Shown here one piece after another: positions 1 through 10,760 of a DNA stretch of 64,000 nucleotides. Location: NCBI GenBank assembly GCA_031002005.1, contig JARYHS010013630.1, positions 32,947,504-33,011,503 of the forward strand. Reading direction: 5' to 3'. Source of the stretch: Vandiemenella viatica. Taxonomy: Eukaryota; Arthropoda; Insecta; Orthoptera; Morabidae. Positions within the stretch are counted from its first letter, which is position 1; each line of letters opens with the position of its first letter. The notes under the pieces were generated by a model that was not told the origin of the DNA, ran no database searches, and saw nothing but the letters and a program-made list of their open reading frames with translations. A program made the translations under genes and the position numbers.

Positions 1-1350
1 GGAAAAACATGGAAAAAATTTGGATGTCAGAACGGGGATCTGAACCCGCGTCCTCCCTAATACCGGACCCAAGTGTCACAATCCTTCCTTCTAGCAGACA
101 CATCATATTATAAACTCCTCTGCATCACAGTCAAACAGTATCTGTATTAAATGTTAAAGCTGTTGTAACGGTAAAGATTTCTAACGGTTTTTTCTTTTCC
201 TTGGAGCTTTTCGGTTCATACTGTATACGAAAAAAGTTGTTAGAACCGGCAGAATACTGCACAAATAACGGAAAGAAACTCGGCTACGAGTTTATTTTAA
301 TGAAAAACCGAAATCTGGATGGTAAGTCCTGGCAGTAGAATCTACACCCTGCTGCATTCAAGCGCTTAGCTGCATAACTCAGTTCACAGCAGATAAATCA
401 TTAATCTTTATAATTCTGTGTGAATAGGGAAAAAATTCTGACCTATTAAAATGTGACTTGTAAGGGATAAGCTGTTCGCAGTCTGTTTTAATTTCGTGTA
501 GCAGTTGCTGAATGATTGTGATGTAAGGACACGTTACATCTAGGTCTGCAAGTTGCCGGTTATAACTCAAGTCAGACGAGTCTCTACCTGTCTATGACTA
601 AGTTCCAAGCGGATGTTGACTCCTGTGGCACGCGCAGGTCATGGCACGAAGTAGCGGAACTTACCATACAATTCGTGTGGCTATATAGAAACTAACTAGC
701 CACGAAAATAACATTTTTTTTCAACGGTTTTTAACTTAAATTGTTTGAATCCGTCTAAGACATCAAACGCACCGGTTATGTTTTAGTGAAGATGTTATCA
801 TTTTTATTGGTTAACTTAATGGGATTCACATCGAGTCTGGCGAGTGAACAATAAAGGTTCGGGTTCGATCCCCGCTCCTGATTGTTTCCCGAAATCATTG
901 AAGGCAAATACCTGCAGAGTTTCCTCAAGAGGCCATAACCTAATACCATTGTTTCTATAACAAAATACTGGAATCTTTGATTGAGTGTGACAGCATACTT
1001 GGAAGGTCACTGTTGGCACATATTTCCGAATATTATTCCCAACAAGAAATGGTAATGTTTAATAATATCAACTTTAGTTATTCACTGTTGTGATAAATCT
1101 TTCATTAAAATTTTAGAATAATTTTGAGAGCTTACATTTTTGCTTAAGGTCACCAGTAGATGCCTGCCTGCTCTCGGTCAAACAACGCAATACTAATCTG
1201 CGGATAGTTACCAACACCGTGTTTGGTCCATCATCAAAAAAATTATTTTACTTTGCTGTGTGAGCTGGACGCGGTCTGTGATGCTACCCTTTTCTTCTTT
1301 ATAGAATGAAACATCTACGAGACGAACTACGTAATTGTTCCAGTTAGACA
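1..1350 (+). repeat. Duplicated block, left copy
   Basis: This stretch is repeated in the same orientation at 61,416-63,724, with only scattered substitutions and small indels. The right copy carries a 958-bp insertion that is absent here: at 756-758 this copy has a single TAA where the right copy has TAA, element, TAA. Similarity runs to about 1,350, just after GTTAGACA; beyond that the right copy enters another element. The left limit lies outside the window. It contains SINE-derived scraps at both ends but no convincing gene. It could be a segmental duplication or two copies of a long non-coding repeat. Confidence 0.9.
820..1020 (+). repeat. Decayed tRNA-derived SINE fragment
   Basis: A B-box-like GGTTCGATCCCC lies near 860, followed by the body words of the main SINE family of this window (CCGAAATCATTGAAGGC, then CTCAAGAGGCCATAACC). 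The matching fragment occurs in the right copy of the duplicated block near 63,190-63,370. Confidence 0.6.
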
Positions 1351-1432
1351 CGAACAACTTTGGCTGGGTCTATGTTTGTGAGAAGTGTTTCCCCCTGAGG
1401 CAGGGGCAACTTTATTGCGATGCAAGCCGTAA

Positions 1433-1697
1433 GGGGGCTTCAATTAATTACGTGAGGTGAAATAGGGGTGGTGGTGGCGAAATCTTATCAAAAAGGGGGG
1501 GGGGGGAGTCGACGGAAATCTCACGTCATTTTTTAATTATTTAATTCCTTGAACAGTAGAGCTAAAAAAAAAAAAAAATCTGCAGCCGAATCCGTCCATC
1601 ATAAAGGGGGGGGGGGGGTGCAACCAGATCACCAAATGTCGCCACAGGAAGAGCCCAGAATTCCGGAAAAACACATGACGTAATTAATGGCACCCCC
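1433..1697. mobile_element. MITE-like element with ATTAATTACGT ends
   Basis: The left end reads GGGGGCTTCAATTAATTACG and the right end, reversed, GGGGGTGCCATTAATTACG, giving imperfect terminal inverted repeats around 265 bp. The interior holds poly-G runs, poly-A and a degenerate internal copy of the end motif. The ends resemble the element at 53,817. I see no transposase and no clear target-site duplication, so the superfamily is open. Confidence 0.55.
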
Positions 1698-1739
1698 TGA
1701 GACGACAATAGAAAAGCAACTGTACTGCACCGAAATAGA

Positions 1740-1975
1740 TTTTTAATATAATTTAATTGCAATGGAGCACAGGCTCCGGTGGCAATTTCCCTACACACCC
1801 ATCTTCCCCCTATCCTGCACCTACCTACATTTGCCCTCTACAAATTTTTTCTTTAAATTCTTTCAAAGTGTTCGGTAAATTATTCATCATTTCTCTTGGT
1901 AACTCATTCCAATCCTCTTTCTTAGATTTGAACCAGGATGCTAAAGGAACTGAACTTACGTGAAATCAGAAAAAA
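1740..1975 (-). mobile_element. LINE 3' end, minus strand
   Basis: The sequence matches the 3' part of the LINE at 39,610-40,560: an AT-rich tail, then the shared words GCAATGGAGC and CTCCGGTGGCAATTTCCC, then the reversed C-terminal coding region. It is 5'-truncated, as expected for a dead non-LTR insertion. Confidence 0.75.
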
Positions 1976-3439
1976 AGCGAGAGATCCTATTGCCGGAGAA
2001 TTAATGCTGCTTAAACGTTATATCCATCCAGGATATAAGCGTTTCCATATTAGCTAGGAGTAATTAGGATTATCATCTTCTGCCTTTGTGTAACTAACAA
2101 ATGCGAGACTCTCCCATCTGTCCATTAAGAGTAAACGAATTTTTTAAAAACTTTATCTGAGACTGTAGCACAGAGAAAAGAGGCTTAGATGAGGCTTTCC
2201 TATCTTTCATCATGTGGAACTAGATTTTGAATTTGTTTTATTCGGCAACAGTGTCATTTGTAGGATTCCCTGGGTTTCAGAATCTAACCTTTCCATAAAT
2301 CACTTTAGATTTCCTTTGCAGAACGCCTCCGTTGTTTTTGCCAGCGTTGAATGTTTCTTGTTTCGTTAATTGGCAACAAGTTATGTGGCGTTCATAAAAA
2401 AGTAGGGAATTTTATAACAAGAATGTCTATCACATTCATGTTATGACTAACTTTAAACGATGGTTCGGATAACTCTATAACGGATATAATTGCTAAGCAC
2501 ATGCGAAAATGAATTACTGTTTACAGTTGTAATAGTTAAATTAAATATGTGACGAGATGCCCGAAATTAATATCGAAAATCGAAATGTTTTGCACGCCTC
2601 TTTACCTTAGTAACTTCAATTTGGATTTCTCATATAAATTTTACCGTGCATTTTGTTTCATAAAGGCACGCTGGGCGCTACCTAGTAGCGAAACACTGCA
2701 CTTAGCGAGCCTATTCGTTTGGTAACCTGTTTGTCTAAGAGATGCCGCTGTCACTAGTATTACGTTCTAACATTGCACCATCTTAATCACAATTCTTGCA
2801 TTCCATTATTTAATCATTCCCTTCATTTTGACGGATTGCATACGGAATTAACTATAGCAAATAAATATCCGTATTTCATCAAAATGGAAGACCATTCCAA
2901 AGATTGTTTGTTTTGTGGACTGGAACAATTGACATTCATGGTAGCATTATACGCACCGCGATTAACAGCAGATATCCACAATCAAATTTGGCTTCCAAAG
3001 ATTAAAAAAAAGTGCCCTTGGCAATATCTGCTGTATTGTCTTACAATTGGTGTTGGAATTACATTAATGCGAAACTTACAATTAGACAGGCAATTCTGAA
3101 ACGTTTTGATGTTTTGAAATAAGTTGCTTTTATTGTGTGCCATGGAAACAGTTTTCAATCCACAACTGATTTAACTGTCGTCAATTATCAATAGCATATC
3201 ATACATAACAATTACAGAAACATCTGGTAGAGAACTACTATGTTTCAGGATAAACAGGACTCAAGAGAAGCAGCTACGGTGTAACAAATAATATAAAATG
3301 ACCCTTCAATAAAGGCAGAGACACTGGCTTTTGAGAATCTTTAAGAAGCTATCAGTAATGATAGATTGAAATGAATATTTAAAATTTTAAAGATGTCTGG
3401 GATAGAAGAAAAGATGGAATAAAAATTTATAATCAATAA
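1976..3439. other. No recognisable feature
   Basis: AT-rich sequence. A 108-codon open frame at 2,773-3,099 has no recognisable motif and no supporting structure, so I do not call it a gene. Confidence 0.5.
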
Positions 3440-3570
3440 ACACTATTTCTAGGTTAAGCAATTAAGAAATGGAAGACAAACCTCAATAAAAAAGGATGAG
3501 TGTTCTGCGATTGGCTGATGATATTGTCCTTTCAGCGGATTAGAGTAAATATGCAAAGAAAGTACAGAAC
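3440..3570 (+). pseudogene. Non-LTR reverse transcriptase scrap
   Basis: Translation near 3,500-3,545 gives LRLADDIVLSAD followed by a stop, a slightly altered form of the LRFADDIVL reverse-transcriptase catalytic box. Little else of the LINE survives. Confidence 0.55.
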
Positions 3571-4853
3571 GCCATTAAAAAAAAAAGGAAGAGAATTCAA
3601 CTGAGAGAAAAGACAAACGAAAAAGAGCTACGAAAAGCAACAGTAGAGTGAACTTGGAAAAAAGTGTTAAAAGAAATAAGAAACTATCTTATTCAGGTAG
3701 TAGAATTGCAACCCTTGGGTGAACTAAGGACGATACTAAAAAGAATTTTCTCAAAAGTTATCAACAACAATTTCTACAAACCTGAAAGCAGATCCGCATT
3801 TTATAGAATTAAAGAAGCAGAAATTCCGAACCTTAAAAAGGAACAGGAACAAGCAGAATATTTTATCTGAAGGAGAGAAACGATTCAAAACATTACGCTT
3901 GGAGCCTTAGAATCGATTCATTGTTCAGTATTTTGTGTCTTAATTTTCCCAGTTAACAACTGTATTGGTGAATTTCATGGAATAATGTTTTTCAGATTAA
4001 AAAGCAAATTATTTTATTTTAAAAGTTAAGCAGAATTTTATAGCATATTTTACCGGACTTTTGATAGTGAAATTTGAAGTTGCTGCTAAGCTGTAACAAT
4101 GTTCTATTTTGACACGGACAGCAATAATTATTTTTATAGCTGTGTCAATTCCTTTGTTTTGATACTTTTCTTCACATTAGAGCACCATATATTAACAAAT
4201 CAATAAATAAATATATGATCTGCTAAACCATCTCTTAATTATGTAACGTTTTCCGGTAAATTCCTTTTGTCATTAGAACATATGAATTTTATGTTTTACT
4301 TTTCTTTTAATTTTTAAAGTTCTTTGTCATATCACTTTTCGAATAAAAGCTGTTTCTGTTTTTTCCGTAAACAATGGTACAAAAAGTATACCACCGTTCG
4401 AAATTAGTGTTTCAAGATTTGAAAAAATATCAGTCTTCAAACCGTATTGATTATGCTTGTCTGTCTTTAAAAGAGCGTTTGTAGCACATGACAATTTCAG
4501 TTGTAATGACTTGATGAGTACGGAATTTCAGTCGAAGAATTTCGAGTTATGATTTACAACATTTATGTTTCAGATAATTCTTTCTTTGGTGGATGGCAAT
4601 ACCTAATTTAAAAATCTATTGTAAAACAAACAATTACTATAACTTCCATTTGTTCTGCTTAGCCTCCCGTGTTGCAATGCACCATCTCATCCAATCATCC
4701 AACGTCTTAATGTACCCTTTACAAACTTACCCTATCAGTTAGCTATTTCATTTAATAAATAATTAATTATAGAACGTAATTTCTTTGTAAGTTACTTGTT
4801 AAAATAATAAATTCTTATTTACAGCAAACGACAATGCATCTGTTGTTGCAATT
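3571..4853. other. No recognisable feature
   Basis: AT-rich sequence up to the assembly gap. The open frame at 3,664-3,870 is Lys/Glu-rich and low in information; it may be part of the LINE scrap just before it. Confidence 0.5.
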
Positions 4854-5853
4854 NNNNNNNNNNNNNNNNNNNNNNNNNNNNNNNNNNNNNNNNNNNNNNN
4901 NNNNNNNNNNNNNNNNNNNNNNNNNNNNNNNNNNNNNNNNNNNNNNNNNNNNNNNNNNNNNNNNNNNNNNNNNNNNNNNNNNNNNNNNNNNNNNNNNNNN
5001 NNNNNNNNNNNNNNNNNNNNNNNNNNNNNNNNNNNNNNNNNNNNNNNNNNNNNNNNNNNNNNNNNNNNNNNNNNNNNNNNNNNNNNNNNNNNNNNNNNNN
5101 NNNNNNNNNNNNNNNNNNNNNNNNNNNNNNNNNNNNNNNNNNNNNNNNNNNNNNNNNNNNNNNNNNNNNNNNNNNNNNNNNNNNNNNNNNNNNNNNNNNN
5201 NNNNNNNNNNNNNNNNNNNNNNNNNNNNNNNNNNNNNNNNNNNNNNNNNNNNNNNNNNNNNNNNNNNNNNNNNNNNNNNNNNNNNNNNNNNNNNNNNNNN
5301 NNNNNNNNNNNNNNNNNNNNNNNNNNNNNNNNNNNNNNNNNNNNNNNNNNNNNNNNNNNNNNNNNNNNNNNNNNNNNNNNNNNNNNNNNNNNNNNNNNNN
5401 NNNNNNNNNNNNNNNNNNNNNNNNNNNNNNNNNNNNNNNNNNNNNNNNNNNNNNNNNNNNNNNNNNNNNNNNNNNNNNNNNNNNNNNNNNNNNNNNNNNN
5501 NNNNNNNNNNNNNNNNNNNNNNNNNNNNNNNNNNNNNNNNNNNNNNNNNNNNNNNNNNNNNNNNNNNNNNNNNNNNNNNNNNNNNNNNNNNNNNNNNNNN
5601 NNNNNNNNNNNNNNNNNNNNNNNNNNNNNNNNNNNNNNNNNNNNNNNNNNNNNNNNNNNNNNNNNNNNNNNNNNNNNNNNNNNNNNNNNNNNNNNNNNNN
5701 NNNNNNNNNNNNNNNNNNNNNNNNNNNNNNNNNNNNNNNNNNNNNNNNNNNNNNNNNNNNNNNNNNNNNNNNNNNNNNNNNNNNNNNNNNNNNNNNNNNN
5801 NNNNNNNNNNNNNNNNNNNNNNNNNNNNNNNNNNNNNNNNNNNNNNNNNNNNN
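4854..5853. other. Assembly gap, 1,000 N
   Basis: Exactly 1,000 N, the usual placeholder for a gap of estimated or unknown size. Long open frames crossing it are artefacts of the N run. Confidence 0.99.
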
Positions 5854-6151
5854 ACTGCTAGTTTTGCTAATAACTGGTTTCTGATATTGCAAGATCCATT
5901 GTGCGCTGGTTGAAGAAATTGATGGCAATATAGTGTCACAGTTGATTGTTTCGTTCGTATGGTAGATGAGCTGTTATTTTCCTTTACGGGAAATGATAAT
6001 AAAAATTATTAAAACAGAGCTATTTATTCACAGCACTGAAGTTTTTCAGTGAAAATTTGACGTTCACTTCTTAAGGAATTAAATATATCTTCGTTAAGGC
6101 TTTGAAACTTTGTTTACTCCCGCTTAGAAATATTAGGACGTAACTACATTC

Positions 6152-6153
<2 letters not shown>

Positions 6154-6195
<42 letters not shown>
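6154..6195. repeat. Poly-T tract
   Basis: An uninterrupted run of about 42 T. Nothing else identifiable lies between the gap and 6,290. It may be the tail of a minus-strand retroposon, but no body was recognised. Confidence 0.9.
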
Positions 6196-6196
<1 letters not shown>

Positions 6197-6291
6197 AGAC
6201 TTGGTTAACGATACATAACTTGTAGATGCTGCTTCGAAATGAAGAAGTGTAAGACTGATATGATTTTAATAAAGTTCAAAACCGGCGGAAA

Positions 6292-6807
6292 TCATGTAAC
6301 TGGAGGAATGTTCCATATAAAACTCCGTTTCCGATTTTTACGAGAGAGGACTCTTTTACGGGGGGATAGATGCCACCTTACATAACTTGTTAGTATACTA
6401 GCCGCTTTCCTTAGGAGCGGATAAAAGGGCGCAAAATTAATAAAGTAACCAATCGAGAGACAGTCGAAGTATGAAGGATGTATCGGTTGCGATCCATCAC
6501 GAGCGTGTCCCCATTTTAGTAATTTATTGTCCGCCGCTGCCAGCGCTAAACACGCCGCTTGTAATTGCCGATGAGTAAGGAAGTGGCACGTCGAGAATGG
6601 AGGACGCTCTCCTTCCACGCGAAAGTGACCGCATATCGCCTCCACCAGAGAAGGAACCGACTCCCTATATAATTCTGTAATCGATTCTAATGAATGTCGA
6701 TAGTTAGTAGGCCGTGATCCCTCCGAGGAAGAGAAATGATAGATAGGGATTCCGTTAATGTCGCGACATTGTTGTGTACTCATATTATCATGCCTCGAGT
6801 CAGTCAT
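6292..6807 (-). CDS. Unrecognised 171-codon open frame
   Basis: An uninterrupted frame of 171 codons. Its residue composition is ordinary rather than low-complexity, and its C-terminal third is basic (RKRVLSRKNRKR). I recognise no domain, signal peptide or membrane span. It may be chance, a fragment of an unrecognised transposon, or a diverged exon. Its local GC content is higher than the flanks. Confidence 0.2.
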   Translation of the reverse strand: MTDSRHDNMSTQQCRDINGIPIYHFSSSEGSRPTNYRHSLESITELYRESVPSLVEAICGHFRVEGERPPFSTCHFLTHRQLQAACLALAAADNKLLKWGHARDGSQPIHPSYFDCLSIGYFINFAPFYPLLRKAASILTSYVRWHLSPRKRVLSRKNRKRSFIWNIPPVT

Positions 6808-8476
6808 GTAACACGATTAGTCCACTGCAAGTCCAAATTATCATGCCCTGATTTAGAAGTAGTAGTAGAAATAGCGATACAGGTAGTGAAATAAAATGGT
6901 TTAACTCTGGGTTGCTCTTCCTTTAACGACGTGCACCCCCACCCCCCTCCCTCCTGGGTTCCTGTCTGACGTTACGCTTCTCCATCCGACAATATGAAAT
7001 CGAAATAAAAAAAATCATTATTTAGTTTAAAAAACCAACTTAAAACCTATTTTATAAGGTTTTAATAAACAAAAACAAGAGTTTACTGTGTAAACATCAG
7101 TGATAGGTCTAACACTGTTTGTCTTTGACAAGTTACTGTATATTTTGCGTTAATAATAATGCACATCTCAAATCACTTTCGACATCGAGAGTTGCTCAAT
7201 CTTTGGTTTGTTATAAACAAGTATAGAAAATTAAGATTCGCAATGATTCTTTTTTTTTTTAAACCGCATCAGTAGTTAATACGCCAAAATCTTCAAAACC
7301 TTCCCAGGAAGTTGGGCCCCACCGCCACAGTTTGATAACCTTTGGTTTAACTGAAGTTCATCGGTACAAGTAAGTTAAACTGTCATCATCCACTACACCT
7401 TACACCATTTAATCTTGTCCTTTTTGATTGCAGGTTCTTCTTCGAAAGTTCTAAAATCATGTAAGTAAATATTTCTTCGCGAATTATTTCCAACTCGCTA
7501 AGCGACCAACGATCACAAACTTAAAGTTAGTATTATCTGTATTCGGAAGGCGGGTTACATCGCACGTATTAAAACCTTGTATGTTTATCTCCCAAGATCC
7601 GTTGCAAATGATAGCTAATCTTAAGACAATCCTCGCCTAATACCCGTTCGTATGAACTCTTTTATTCCGAATGAGCTTTTAATGATCAGAAAATGACCGC
7701 ATCCATTAGTTCCACAAATCAGAACCTATGTAACATCTAGCGCCTCTGTGCCATATTCACCAGTTGATCTTCTCACTGCACTCACAGCTTTGAGCTACTA
7801 AATGAGAATTGCCTACGAGAATTTCCCAACATGAAATAGTTATGTCCTTAAATTGACTACGATTGAGGAATAGCGAGAAATGACTGTGTTGTTACTAGGT
7901 CTGTCTAAGAAATTGCGAGCCCGAGAAGTAAAAGAACAATTGCCGGTGGTCTTGGTTCTTGGTTACCCGTCTGTTTGAGTAGCTAGAGAGCTAATAACGT
8001 CGTCATTGACGTTTACAACCATTGACGTGGAATAAATCGCAAATTATAATATTTTATTGTTTTTATGATGTCTGATTTGCCTTAATTGAGGATGCATTCG
8101 ATACCATTTCGTTTGTTTTGACCTTAGGGTAGAGGTTTCCCTGTTCACGGACCTTTTGGCACTCTGCCGTCTGAGTTGTAGTGCAATTCACAACACCTAG
8201 CTAAGGTATTCAGAAATTCCCTATGCCTGAAGGAAATTTTCACCTTTGTAACTTTTATAAATGATATAAACTATTAAATAGTTGAAATATAATATTAAAT
8301 AGTTGCTAAGAGTTAAAAGCTGCCACAATCACTTCTTATTTTTTCCTCAACTGTTAGATTGGTGGTTTTCCACTTGCGTTTTTCGATGATGTAAATACAT
8401 TTATATATTTACAGGTTTATTAGTTTATTCACTGCATGCATGACTGTGGTGCGTTTGTGTTGTGTTTCTATTGTGA
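6808..8476. other. No recognisable feature
   Basis: AT-rich sequence with short poly-A and poly-T runs and a C-rich spot near 6,930. I saw no repeat boundary and no coding frame. Confidence 0.5.
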
Positions 8477-8479
8477 ATG

Positions 8480-8760
8480 AATGGAATGAAGGGACGTCGA
8501 GGGTGGAACTCAGTGCCGGCCCATTCAGGCGTTCTCTCCAGGAGGACACAAAACGGGCCGCCGGGCTTAACGTCCCCATCCTCCGGACGAATCACAGTGT
8601 CGTATGACCTCGTTCCATACTCACAGTGCAGAGGTTTGTGTTTGAAACCCAGGACTTGGTGAACAGTTTGGTGATTTGGAATTGTGCACTTCCATCTCTC
8701 CGAATTCTGATGACGAATATTTCTTCCAGGACTCGAACCAGCTACCTCCGTTCCGAAGTC
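8480..8760 (-). repeat. tRNA-related SINE-like repeat
   Basis: Near 8,727-8,745 the minus strand carries GGTTCGAGTCC, a perfect pol III B-box consensus. The adjoining 250 bp are GC-rich against AT-rich flanks and contain no long coding frame. The family differs from the main SINE of the window. The boundaries are approximate. Confidence 0.45.
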
Positions 8761-9172
8761 AAGTCACTTGCTAGTACTTTCGAATTCTCTTCATTTGATG
8801 TGAAGATAAAAGTAGCCTCGCTTTCACACATGAATTACATGTGAAATTAAATTGGTCGGACATCAAGTACGGTATTAAAGAGAAATAAAAACGTGTGTGA
8901 AGTCTGTAATTGAATGATGCCCCATTTTCTGTTCGTCTGGGATGAGGAGATCTTAAACACTGCCTCATCACTCTGGTTTTTTACTTAAAAATATCTGTTG
9001 TTAGGTAAGCTGAGACCATTCCACTATAATCACACTATATAAGAAAATTTGTAACTACAGAAACTTCACTTAGGCTATTACACCTTGCACTGAGATCTGC
9101 GAGTCACTGCAAATCTCCCAAAGATGAAACCATTACGATTTCCTCAACATCACGTCTCTATTTGCGCAAATA
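8761..9172. other. No recognisable feature
   Basis: AT-rich spacer up to the TA target site of the Tc1-like element. Confidence 0.5.
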
Positions 9173-10594
9173 CACTCCTGTAAATTGAAATAAGAACACC
9201 GTGAATTCATTGTCCCAGGAATGGGAAACTTTATATACACATTCCTGGGGTCAGATACAACACATGATCACACAGACAGAACCATAGGCACATAGACACA
9301 GGCAACAGAGCATGCACAATGTCGGCACTAGTACCGTGTATATCCTCCTTTCGCAGCAATGCAGGCTGCAATTCTCCCATGGAGACGATCGTAGAGGTGC
9401 TGGATGTAGTCCTGTGGAACGGCATGCCAAGCCATTTCCACCTGGCGCCTCAGCTGGACCAGCGTTCGTGCTGGACGTGCAGACCGCGTGAGACGACGTT
9501 TCATCCAGTCCCAAACATGCTCAATGGGGGACAGATCCGGAGATCTCGCTGGCCAGGGTAGTTGACTTACACCTTCTAGAGCACGTTGGGTGGCACGGGA
9601 TACATGTGGACGTGCATTGTCCTGTTGGAACAGCATGTTCCCTTGCCGGTCTAGGAATGGTAGAACGATGGGTTCGATGACGGTTTGAATGTACCGTGCA
9701 CTGTTCAGTGTCCCCTCGACGATCACCAGAGGTGTACGGCCAGTGTAGGAGATCGCTCCCCACACCATGATGCCGGGTGTTGGCCCTGTGTGCCTCGGTC
9801 GTATGCAGTCCTGATTGTGGCGCTCACCTGCACGGCGCCAAACACGCATACGACCATCATTGGCACCAAGGCAGAAGCGACTCTCATCACTGAAGACGAC
9901 ACGTCTCCATTCGTCCCTCCATACACGCCTGTCGCGACACCACTGGAGGCGGGCTGCACGATGTTGGGGCGTGAGCGGAAGACGACCTAACGGTGCGCGG
10001 GACCGTAGCCCAGCTTCATGGAGACGGTTGCGAATGGTCCTCTCTGATACCCCAGGAGCAACAGTGTCCCTAATTTGCCGGGAAGTGGCGGTGCGGTCCC
10101 CTACGGCACTGCGTAGGATGCGACGGTCTTGGCGTGCGTCCGTGCGTCGCTGCTGTCCGGACCCAGGTCGACGGGCACGTGCACCTTCCGCCGACCACTG
10201 GCGACAACATCGATGTACTGTGGAGACCTCGCGCCCCACATGTTGAGCAATTCGGCGGTACGTCCACCCGGCCTCCCGCATGCCCACTATACGCCCTCGC
10301 TCAAAGTCCGTCAACTGCACATACGGTTCACGTACACGCTGTCGCGGCATGCTACCAGTGTTAAAGACTGAGATGGAGCTCCGTATGCCACGGCAAACTG
10401 GCTGACACTGACTGCGGCGGTGCCCAACCGCTGCGCAGCTAGCGCCCTTCGACGGCCAACACTGCTGTTCCTGGTGTGTCCGCTGTGCCGTGCGTTTGAT
10501 CATTGCTTGTACAGCCCTCTCGTAGTGTCCGGAGCAAGTATGGTGGGTCTTACACACCGGCGTCAATGTGTTCTTATTTCAATTTCCAGGAGTG
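9173..10594 (-). mobile_element. Complete Tc1-like DNA transposon
   Basis: The element is 1,422 bp, bounded on both sides by the dinucleotide TA (9,171-9,172 and 10,595-10,596), the standard Tc1/mariner target duplication. The terminal inverted repeats start CACTCCTG and match over about 27 bp with one mismatch. The transposase is open on the minus strand. GC content is well above the flanks. The near-identical termini and the uninterrupted frame indicate a young copy, possibly still mobile. Confidence 0.95.
9328..10350 (-). CDS. Tc1-like transposase, apparently intact
   Basis: Predicted 340-residue DDE transposase that would cut and paste its own element in the nucleus. I chose the Met at 10,350: it gives the family's usual length of about 340, while the open frame upstream to 10,566 runs into the terminal region. 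Residues 13-51 form the first helix-turn-helix (FERGRIVGMREAGWTYRRIA and following); a second lies around 70-110, with a basic RRPGSG linker near 61. The catalytic triad is D155 (VFSDESRF), D244 (FQQDNARPH) and E277 (DLSPIEHVW). Only 32 residues separate D244 and E277, two fewer than in classical Tc1 (34). No stop or frameshift is present. Confidence 0.93.
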   Translation of the reverse strand: MPRQRVREPYVQLTDFERGRIVGMREAGWTYRRIAQHVGREVSTVHRCCRQWSAEGARARRPGSGQQRRTDARQDRRILRSAVGDRTATSRQIRDTVAPGVSERTIRNRLHEAGLRSRAPLGRLPLTPQHRAARLQWCRDRRVWRDEWRRVVFSDESRFCLGANDGRMRVWRRAGERHNQDCIRPRHTGPTPGIMVWGAISYTGRTPLVIVEGTLNSARYIQTVIEPIVLPFLDRQGNMLFQQDNARPHVSRATQRALEGVSQLPWPARSPDLSPIEHVWDWMKRRLTRSARPARTLVQLRRQVEMAWHAVPQDYIQHLYDRLHGRIAACIAAKGGYTRY

Positions 10595-10659
10595 TATTTC
10601 AGCAGGACCGTTTTCGTTCCTCCTCTCTAACACGATTTCTCTCCAAATTTTTAAACTAT

Positions 10660-10760
10660 GCTGCATACTTAAAACGTAGTGGCTGGAGTGCTAGCTCCGC
10701 GTGCCGAAGGTCGCCGGTTCGAATCCAGCCGCGGGCATGGTTGTTTAAGTGTTGTGTGAA
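10660..10760 (+). repeat. tRNA-like SINE head
   Basis: GGTTCGAATCC near 10,719 is a perfect B box, preceded about 40 bp upstream by an A-box-like GTGGCTGGAGTGCTAG. The following body is short and unfamiliar. Confidence 0.5.

Noticed and set aside
4815..5939. Open frames of about 360-374 codons on both strands
   Set aside because: They consist almost wholly of the 1,000-N gap.
9685..10246. Open frames on the + strand across the Tc1 element
   Set aside because: Shadows of the minus-strand transposase in GC-rich sequence.
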